A DNA stretch of 64,000 nt from Nemertoderma westbladi. Lineage: Eukaryota; Xenacoelomorpha; Nemertodermatida; Nemertodermatidae. Shown in pieces: positions 56,701-64,000 of the stretch. The stretch spans positions 1 through 64,000 of the forward strand of contig JAUCBJ010002028.1 of the NCBI GenBank assembly GCA_032718475.1, given 5' to 3'. The notes beneath the pieces are model-generated. The model worked only from the letters and a program-made list of their open reading frames with translations, did not search any database and had not been told where the DNA came from. Each line of letters starts with the position of its first letter. Position 1 is the first letter of the stretch. The position numbers and the translations under genes were made by a program.

Positions 56701-57285
56701 GAACAGTGAGTACAGTTCAGGAGGATCCGTTATACTATTAGGATCATTGTTTGAGGTCTCACTAGGGAATGAGGAGGTCTGACCGAGTATTCCGGAACTC
56801 TGATCATGGGTTTATTTAAGGATCGTTTGAGTCGAGCGAGCGTAGGTGATACGTCGAACAAGTTTCGCTCAAAACTCCCGTAAGTATAGCGAGTAAAACT
56901 GTCTGGCAATATTGAGATATGTTTCTCTCAAGAATTCCAGATATTCGTTGAAGTCGCTGCGTTTATCCGGCTCTTCAACGTCTTCTCTTTCGAGTCTGTT
57001 TCGAATAGAATTCTCGTGTTCGATTCTCGGTTTATCGTTACAACTCCGCTGGGTATGATATTTAAATAGAACCATTTCCCTTTCGGTGTCTACATCGTCC
57101 GTATCGTGTAAATCGATAGGATGGCCAGTAGTTAAGAAGTCCATATACGTACCATTATGATGCGTATAGCGAGTGGTGAATTTTCTATAGTCCAATTCAC
57201 GCGTGAGTTGTTCCTTGGACATTGGCGGTTCGATATAACGGCCATCATCCTCCGTAGTAGTTGGACTAGCGTCGCCACGTATTAA
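53736..57285 (-). pseudogene. gene X: large gag-like protein with two zinc knuckles, frameshifted
   Basis: Minus-strand blocks in order: 57285-56869 (RYTHHNGTYMDFLTTGHPID), 56691-55588 (LDIRPSYLAGLGRGH, a charged helix DERLQRQAEEYQLEEKH), 55587-54652 (Cys-rich start, then AFQEYGWNFKVGNPINYQQV), 54799-54593 (acidic), and 54582-53779. The last opens with two knuckles, C5-C8-H14-C19 (CX2CX5HX4C) and C26-C29-H34-C39 (CX2CX4HX4C), and ends in a basic stretch. At least four frame breaks interrupt a protein of about 1,150-1,200 residues. No transmembrane segment, signal peptide or known domain is visible. It lies directly upstream of the 3' LTR. The N-terminus is cut off at ~57285 by inserted DNA. 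Confidence 0.65.
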
Positions 57286-58797
57286 CCCTATTAGTACCGG
57301 GCTATAAAATGCTGTACAAATACCGGGGGGGGGGGGGGAGGGGGGTCATATTGACCCCTCCCTCTAAAATCTACAAATATTAACGAAAACGTCTGATTTT
57401 TTGTTTGTACGTAGGTATCACTAGTCTGGATCCGATCGAAAAAAAAAATTTCGAAAAAATGTACTGGGGTGGTAATATTGCAGCACCAAAATTACAAGTA
57501 GTGCACAATTTTCACAAATTTTGAAAGTTACATTTTTCGGCTAATTGTTTTTCAATACAGGTTTTCTGGGGCGCAAAATACATTGGAAAATATTTAAAAA
57601 TGATATGATTACCATAAATGGCTGTTTAGTCCTCTATACGTAGGAAAAAAATGAAAAAAACAAGTAACCAGCACTTTTCAGTCAGAACACAAAATTTTTA
57701 ATTCACTTATACGATGCTATAAATTTCCATTTTCAGGTTTTCTTGGGCGCTGATTCTAATGGAATACATTTCAAATATGCCAGATAATTGCTACTTGTAT
57801 TTTTCGGCGTAATTTGGCAAATTTTGTTGCTAGCACCAAATTTCGTACCCATCACCAAAAAGTACAAGTTTGCGATATCCAGTGCTGTTTTTATTGATTC
57901 CATCGGATTCAGGACCCTCATAAACCCGTATAACGCAAGAAACAAGATGATACTATCTACTGATCAATTTACTCATTTTCCAAAATTTGGTGCTGGCACA
58001 ACAATTTTCACCCACCAGCGAAAAATACAAGTTTGAAAACTCTTATGAAATTTTTAATGCTTCCATTGAATTCAGAACCCTAACAAACCCGTATAACGCA
58101 AGAAACAAGATGACACAATCAATTGATAAATTTGATGGTTTTCAAAATTTGGTGCTAGCACCACATTTTGCACCCACTTCCGACAAATAGAAGTTTGAGA
58201 TGTCTAGTTCGATAATTATATATTCCATTGAATTCAGAACAGCCATAAACCTCTAAAATGCAACAAATAAATTGTCACAAGCAATTTTATCTATTGAATG
58301 AATTTTCAAAATTTCGTGCTAGCACCAAAATTTGCACACAGCACCGAAAAATACAAGTTTGATACGCTTGGTGCAACTCGTATATATTTTATCGAAACCA
58401 GAACCCCAAAAAACCCCAATTGCGTAAAAAATAAATTTCAAACAATCAATTTCCAAAATTGACATATTTCAAAATTTGGTGCTGGCACCAAAATTTGGCA
58501 CCCGCCGAAAAAAACAAGTTTGACATTTCTAAATCAATTTACATTAATTCCATCCAATTGCTAACACCAAAAAACCGGTGTAAATCAAAAATAGAGATGT
58601 TACAATTAATATTTAATGAAATGTAATTTTCAAAAAACGTCTCAAAAAAAGTGCCAAAAGTAGGGTTAAAAAATGGTGCTGTAACTCGAAAACTACTCAA
58701 TATTTTTGAAAGCGGTTTTCACTAATAGGAAGAAAATATATTTTTAGGAAAAGTCATAAAATTTCAGATTCCCAACTGCGTTTATTTCAGAATTATA
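57286..58797. mobile_element. poly-G-headed AT-rich insertion with ~160-bp internal units
   Basis: It replaces the first ~45 codons of gene X and ~280 bp upstream, relative to 4790-5210. A G-rich run (57327-57347) leads into GGGGTCATATTGACCCC, a perfect hairpin. From about 57800 to 58560 four diverged ~160-bp units repeat, each with AAAATTTGGTGCTAGCACCA and CCCGTATAACGCAAGAAACA-like parts. No coding signal. The head resembles that at 26634-26680. Confidence 0.5.
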
Positions 58798-59620
58798 ATA
58801 AACATTCACCTATAAACGCACAAATTCCACACAACTGTCACAAATTGTACACATTCGGGCCATTTGTCCGTTAGTCAAGTGCCTTCCAGAATGCCACGTT
58901 ATTATTATGTATCCTTGGATACTAGCAGTGCGCTATTTATTCCGTATGCTATTCAATGGGGCAAGCTTTCTATTGTTCTTTTATCTCGCTTCTAATTCTA
59001 GCGTGGTTGTTGCTATGGTGACATTATGGAAAGCTAGCAGTAGAATTAGGGTAATTCTCATGCATACAGATCTGGGATGCTATTTAATAGTAATTCTTTA
59101 ATTGTCAATATTCCCCCTTATACATGATTTTATGAATTTTATTGGCTATTGACTATATATTGGAGATTCTCGCACACTAATATACTTAATAGGGTGAATC
59201 TCCGCTCCCATGATCTATTAATTAATGGCATTTTGGGAATGTTATAAATTGTATAAAATGACAATTTATCAAATTCATGCGAGAGGATATGAATTTAAAA
59301 TTATTCCCGTAAATTTTATTATTTAATATTAAATAGGCACAATTTTATTCCAGAGCATGTCTGGGGACTGGGATCCTTGATTCTAGGAAATTTGTCCTTT
59401 TAAGAGTATCGGTAAATACTACGATATCTTAATCGACTAGAATTTTAAAGGATCTAAATTTGAATCGATTTTGATTTATAGATTTTCTTGGTTTACAAAC
59501 TCCTTAGAGTTTATTTGTCTGCATTTACTCTATTATAGCATTTGTTTTGATTTTAGAGTTTTGTCTTTCAAGTATATCGGTGGGTGCCGCGAAATCTTAA
59601 TGCGATCGGGTGCAGAGACC
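58798..59620 (-). other. internal non-coding segment shared by both LTR-element copies
   Basis: Matches 5210-6080 over ~800 bp (for example AAATTGTACACATTCGG and CTAATATACTTAATAGGGTG). The second of the two ~110-bp repeats is altered here. It confirms that gene X and this segment travel together. Confidence 0.7.
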
Positions 59621-60359
59621 TTCTGGTGGCATTCGGGGCAATTTTTGATCTTTCTGGTTCTTTTGGATTTTGGTTTTAGGGGTTTAGATTTCTGTACCGT
59701 ATGTTTTCGTATGTAAATGGATAGGGGAACATTCTCGGAGGATGTACTGCTGGGGAAGATGGATCTGAAGATAAATCGGAATGTGGAAGTTCTAGTTGGG
59801 TTGGGGTTGATGTAGAAGGGCCAGAGGGAACAATCGGTACTGAGGAAGGTAACTGATGGACGTTCGGGACACTGGGATAAGAATCTTCACCGTAAAGGTC
59901 TCTGTTGCCGGGAGTGGTCCATGCCACCTGTGGCGGTGGCAGGGACACGGATGCGGGCAGCGGTGCCTCCAGCTGGATGTAATCAGTCGCCACGAATGTG
60001 GCGCGATCACTTTCAACAGCCACAGGCACAGCTACCACCGGGTCCTCCATAAACACAGCGTCCCAGACCGAACCAAGGACATCGCTAAGAGCAGGGCCAG
60101 TCAGCTGGGGTGGTTGGGCCACATCAGCTAGCCCAGTTAATTGTGGCGTTTCAGCCACAATGTCCTGGCCCACTGATTGTGGCTTGGCCACCACCTTAGC
60201 CCTCGGCTTCCGCAGTTTCGCTTGTCCAGATCGGTCTGGGACTTCAGTAAATGACAGGGGCTGGATGGGATCGGTGATAGTCATGTATCGAATCTGTGCC
60301 GAGACCCGAGTGGTCTCCCAACGGATAAGGGGAATAACTGAACTAATAAAGAAAAACAA
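59560..60359 (-). pseudogene. proline-rich frame followed by a basic CPxC segment
   Basis: The 227-codon minus-strand frame (60359-59676) is Pro/Ser/Val-rich with a small repeat (PQLTGLADVAQP, PQLTGPALSDVL). It ends as RNLNP-stop. In an overlapping frame the sequence continues as KPKSKRTRKIKNCPECHQK and RHPPIYLKDK, running into the LTR-element segment. A frameshift near 59740 could join them. The RHPPIYLKDK part also occurs at 5970-6080, so some of it belongs to the LTR element. It may be a diverged gag or pol end. Unrecognised. Confidence 0.35.
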
Positions 60360-60662
60360 CTCCCTAGTACAAAATTATTCGATTAGGTAAACCTCCTAGT
60401 AGTAGTATTTTATTGACATTGATAATATTGTTAATAATATAAAGCACAGCACAATCACAAATAATAAGCGAAATAGGAAATGAGGGAACTGTTAAACCGT
60501 ATTCAAAAAATAGTACCTAATTATAATGTCCAAAATATTCAAATGATATAAACAACGATAGTTCAATACTAATCTAGTAATTACAGTAGATATAAGTACT
60601 AATCGCCGAAAACCTGTATTACTTCATATATATATTTACATAGAGACCCTAAATTATTATTA
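60360..60662 (-). other. 3' UTR of the following LINE, AT-rich
   Basis: No gene. Downstream (minus strand) of the RT stop at 60663; probably the LINE 3' UTR. Confidence 0.4.
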
Positions 60663-62285
60663 TTACCATAGAATAATACTGAAAGGGTTAACGTTATCAA
60701 AATCCAAATTTTCATATTTATTCCGTAATTTTGTGGTTAAAGGGCAGAAAAGTAAAACATGGGGTTCATTTTGTACAGAAATTTTGTCGCACTCACACAC
60801 CCGCTGTTCGGTCGGGGTTCGGCTCCATCTACCCTTTTCTATCCTTAGGTTGTGTGACATTAGTCTGATACGGGTGAACCCTATCCGGATATAATCTGGC
60901 AGGTATAGGTCGCGGTTTTTATACAACTGGTGTGGTTCGAGCTTGGGGTTCATTATTTCGCGATATGTCCAGAATTTTGTTTTTGATTCATCTTTAGTTC
61001 TAATTTTACTGCGAACTGTTTTCAAAGTATCACCATCTACTGATAGGTCAGTATCAGTTAAAATTTTATAGGCCGGTGTATTTGCAGATTTACAGAGCTC
61101 GTATACTTGGTAAAATGGGATATCTATATCTGTGTTCTTTAACATCTTTGATAGATAATTTTTCCGAGAGTTACAAATACGGGACTCAAGAGGTTGTATT
61201 CCGGCTTCAATTAAACATAGATCAATCTGTGTCCGTAGTCTAACACCAAGGAGCGTCCTTACCATACGGTTATAGTATTTTTCGACTATTTTTGTATTGC
61301 ATGTGAGCCAAGATTCGGATGCGTAGGTAAGTGATGCTAATATTCCGTCTTCAAATACTTGTCGTTTTAGAATGAACGGCATACTTGTGTTTTTCGCACA
61401 AAAAATGGCAAATTTGTTAGCGGTTTCTTCCCAGTGGGGTTCCTGAGATTTGAAACATGAGGTCATTTTACCATCACTTGTAAAAACTGCTCCTAAATAT
61501 ACATAATTTGTACAATGAGAAACGGAACATGATTCACTGAGTACGAAAGGTTCCTTGTCATCCCCAGTACTGTTGATTACAAAAAATTTTGTTTTTTTTG
61601 GGTTAATAACCATTCCAGAATAGTTACAATAATCGTAAAGTGCATTTAGTTTACTTGTACATGTTCGCCGTGATGTAGATAAGATGACAGTATCATCCAT
61701 TAACAAAAGTACCTGGATTGCTCCAAGGAAACCATCACTAGAAACAGCATCAAATATCATAGTAACTAACTTATTTAAATATAAACAAAACAAGGTGCCG
61801 CTAGATGGCGCCCCTTGTCTAACACCTATTGTAGAAATAATACATGCAGTTTTTAGTATACTTTTAGTAGATGAATACAAGGCTTTTATTGATAATATAA
61901 ATAATTTGCCGCAACCTAAAGATCTCAAGTATTGTAACATCTTATCTCTCGGCACTTTGTCATATGCTTTACAAAAATCCACAAATACAAAAAATAATTT
62001 AACCTTTTTATGTACAGCATAATCGATAAGTAACCTAAGAGACAGAATGTGTTCCAGACAGCCACGGCCTTTCTGAGCACCGGCTTGACATTTATTAATA
62101 TTGCACCACTTAATTAAACGGTTATTCAGTAATATATCATAAATCTTGGCTAGACTAGTCATAATACTAATGTAATGTGTACTACTAATACCAAATACTA
62201 ATGTAATGTGTACTACTAATACCAAATACTAATGCCCCTGTAGTTTCCGCAGAGTAAATGATTACAGGATTTAAATAGTCACCAG
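60663..62285 (-). pseudogene. 5'-truncated LINE reverse transcriptase (LMDD type)
   Basis: Motifs on the minus strand: LFKSCNHLL and NYRGIS (62280-62228), a 62-bp insertion, IMTSLAKIYD, AGAQKGRGCLEHILSLRLLI, FVFVDFCKAYDKVPRD, GVRQGAPSSGTLFCLYLN, then LLLMDDTVILSTSRRT as the catalytic block, and PKKTKFFVIN. The C-terminal part has RIRLMSHNLRIEKGRWSR and a CX1C...HX4C finger (CECDKISVQNEPHVLLFC). The catalytic block has Met-Asp-Asp in place of Tyr-Ala-Asp-Asp; both Asp are kept, and I believe this form occurs in some LINE families. It is cut on the 5' side exactly where the 15-bp array begins. Confidence 0.8.
62166..62227. repeat. 31-bp tandem duplication inside the RT
   Basis: Two perfect 31-bp units, ACTAATGTAATGTGTACTAC plus TAATACCAAAT, plus the start of a third. 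They lie between codons for NYRGIS and IMTSLAKIYD, which should be adjacent, and 62 bp breaks the frame. Confidence 0.85.
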
Positions 62286-62292
62286 TTTACTA

Positions 62293-64000
62293 ACTCCCCA
62301 AGAGGTAGGGATAATGTTACTAGGGATAATGTTACTAGGGATAATGTTACTAGGGATAATGTTACTAGGGATAATGTTACTAACTCCCCAAGAGGTAGGG
62401 ATAATGTTACTAGGGATAATGTTACTAGGGATAATGTTACTAGGGATAATGTTACTAGGGATAATGTTACTAGGGATAATGTTACTAGGGATAATGTTAC
62501 TAGGGATAATGTTACTAGGGATAATGTTACTAACTCCCCAAGAGGTAGGGATAATGTTACTAGGGATAATGTTACTAGGGATAATGTTACTAGGGATAAT
62601 GTTACTAACTCCCCAAGAGGTAGGGATAATGTTACTAACTCCCCAAGAGGTAGGGATAATGTTACTAACTCCCCAAGAGGTAGGGATAATGTTACTAACT
62701 CCCCAAGAGGTAGGGATAATGTTACTAGGGATAATGTTACTAGGGATAATGTTACTAGGGATAATGTTACTAGGGATAATGTTACTAACTCCCCAAGAGG
62801 TAGGGATAATGTTACTAGGGATAATGTTACTAGGGATAATGTTACTAGGGATAATGTTACTAGGGATAATGTTACTAACTCCCCAAGAGGTAGGGATAAT
62901 GTTACTAACTCCCCAAGAGGTAGGGATAATGTTACTAACTCCCCAAGAGGTAGGGATAATGTTACTAACTCCCCAAGAGGTAGGGATAATGTTACTAACT
63001 CCCCAAGAGGTAGGGATAATGTTACTAACTCCCCAAGAGGTAGGGATAATGTTACTAACTCCCCAAGAGGTAGGGATAATGTTACTAACTCCCCAAGAGG
63101 TAGGGATAATGTTACTAACTCCCCAAGAGGTAGGGATAATGTTACTAACTCCCCAAGAGGTAGGGATAATGTTACTAACTCCCCAAGAGGTAGGGATAAT
63201 GTTACTAACTCCCCAAGAGGTAGGGATAATGTTACTAACTCCCCAAGAGGTAGGGATAATGTTACTAACTCCCCAAGAGGTAGGGATAATGTTACTAACT
63301 CCCCAAGAGGTAGGGATAATGTTACTAACTCCCCAAGAGGTAGGGATAATGTTACTAGGGATAATGTTACTAACTCCCCAAGAGGTAGGGATAATGTTAC
63401 TAACTCCCCAAGAGGTAGGGATAATGTTACTAACTCCCCAAGAGGTATGGATAATGTTACTAACTCCCCAAGAGGTAGGGATAATGTTACTAACTCCCCA
63501 AGAGGTAGGGATAATGTTACTAGGGATAATGTTACTAACTCCCCAAGAGGTAGGGATAATGTTACTAACTCCCCAAGAGGTAGGGATAATGTTACTAACT
63601 CCCCAAGAGGTAGGGATAATGTTACTAACTCCCCAAGAGGTAGGGATAATGTTACTAACTCCCCAAGAGGTAGGGATAATGTTACTAACTCCCCAAGAGG
63701 TAGGGATAATGTTACTAACTCCCCAAGAGGTAGGGATAATGTTACTAACTCCCCAAGAGGTAGGGATAATGTTACTAGGGATAATGTTACTAACTCCCCA
63801 AGAGGTAGGGATAATGTTACTAACTCCCCAAGAGGTAGGGATAATGTTACTAGGGATAATGTTACTAACTCCCCAAGAGGTAGGGATAATGTTACTAACT
63901 CCCCAAGAGGTAGGGATAATGTTACTAACTCCCCAAGAGGTAGGGATAATGTTACTAGGGATAATGTTACTAACTCCCCAAGAGGTAGGGATAATGTTAC
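62293..64000. repeat. two-module 15-bp minisatellite
   Basis: Built from module A, TAGGGATAATGTTAC, and module B, TAACTCCCCAAGAGG. B is always followed by A, while A may repeat up to nine times. The first third is rich in A runs; the last two thirds are mainly BA dimers. It continues past the window end with almost no point changes (one TATGGATAA near 63446). Confidence 0.95.

Noticed and set aside
62293-64000. TAGGGATAA in every module resembles the first half of the I-SceI homing site
   Set aside because: Only the first nine bases agree and the remainder differs. The context is a simple minisatellite with no homing endonuclease.

Overview
The window is eukaryotic and looks like a repeat-dominated stretch of a metazoan genome, most likely a marine invertebrate. 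The grounds are several animal-type non-LTR retrotransposons, a BEL/Pao-type LTR element, a tRNA-derived SINE, foldback DNA elements, long minisatellites, AT-rich intergenic DNA and one recognisable animal nuclear gene. The species cannot be fixed from the sequence. An echinoderm or hemichordate is only a guess from base composition.

Layout. 1-2155: degenerate repeats and a short exon-like frame. 2156-15036: a minus-strand LTR-retrotransposon-like unit with ~1.15 kb terminal repeats. It has a long leader, an Ala/Lys/Glu-rich ORF1, a gag, a zinc-knuckle plus aspartic-protease ORF from which RT, RNase H and the integrase core are missing, and an internally deleted extra gene ('X') just before the 3' LTR. 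15040-17480: a LINE tail whose zinc-finger domain carries 45 in-frame copies of a 36-bp unit. 18061-19712: a LINE 5' fragment and a tRNA-derived SINE. 19773-20464: a foldback MITE. 20871-21359: an intronless NDUFA12 frame, the only convincing host gene. 21481-26256: a 52-bp minisatellite starting about 120 bp upstream of it. 26451-31530: a minus-strand LINE split by a ~2.3 kb insertion holding an unrecognised GC-rich frame.

31690-36120: tandem repeats, a foldback element with clear target duplications, and a 32-bp minisatellite with an inverted arm. 36636-40186: a TTGTTGCTC-type array with a 5'-truncated CR1/L2-like LINE inserted in it. 40300-42754: a MITE-like repeat interrupted by a TA-flanked 1.85 kb Tc1/mariner-like element that itself contains a foldback. 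42890-45500: GC-palindrome clusters, a ~68-bp array, another foldback and a pentanucleotide repeat. 46163-48050: a LINE in which the start of ORF1 is joined to the tail of ORF2. 48057-51480: a nearly full-length LINE. 52540-59620: a second copy of the LTR plus gene X, with a longer but frameshifted X. 59676-62285: a proline-rich frame and a LINE reverse transcriptase. 62293-64000: a two-module 15-bp minisatellite running off the end.

Apart from NDUFA12, the coding potential belongs to mobile elements, nearly all visibly damaged. The two best candidates for something undescribed are gene X, a gag-like protein with two zinc knuckles in the position where retroviruses and errantiviruses keep env, and the expansion of a palindromic 36-bp codon block inside a LINE zinc-finger domain.
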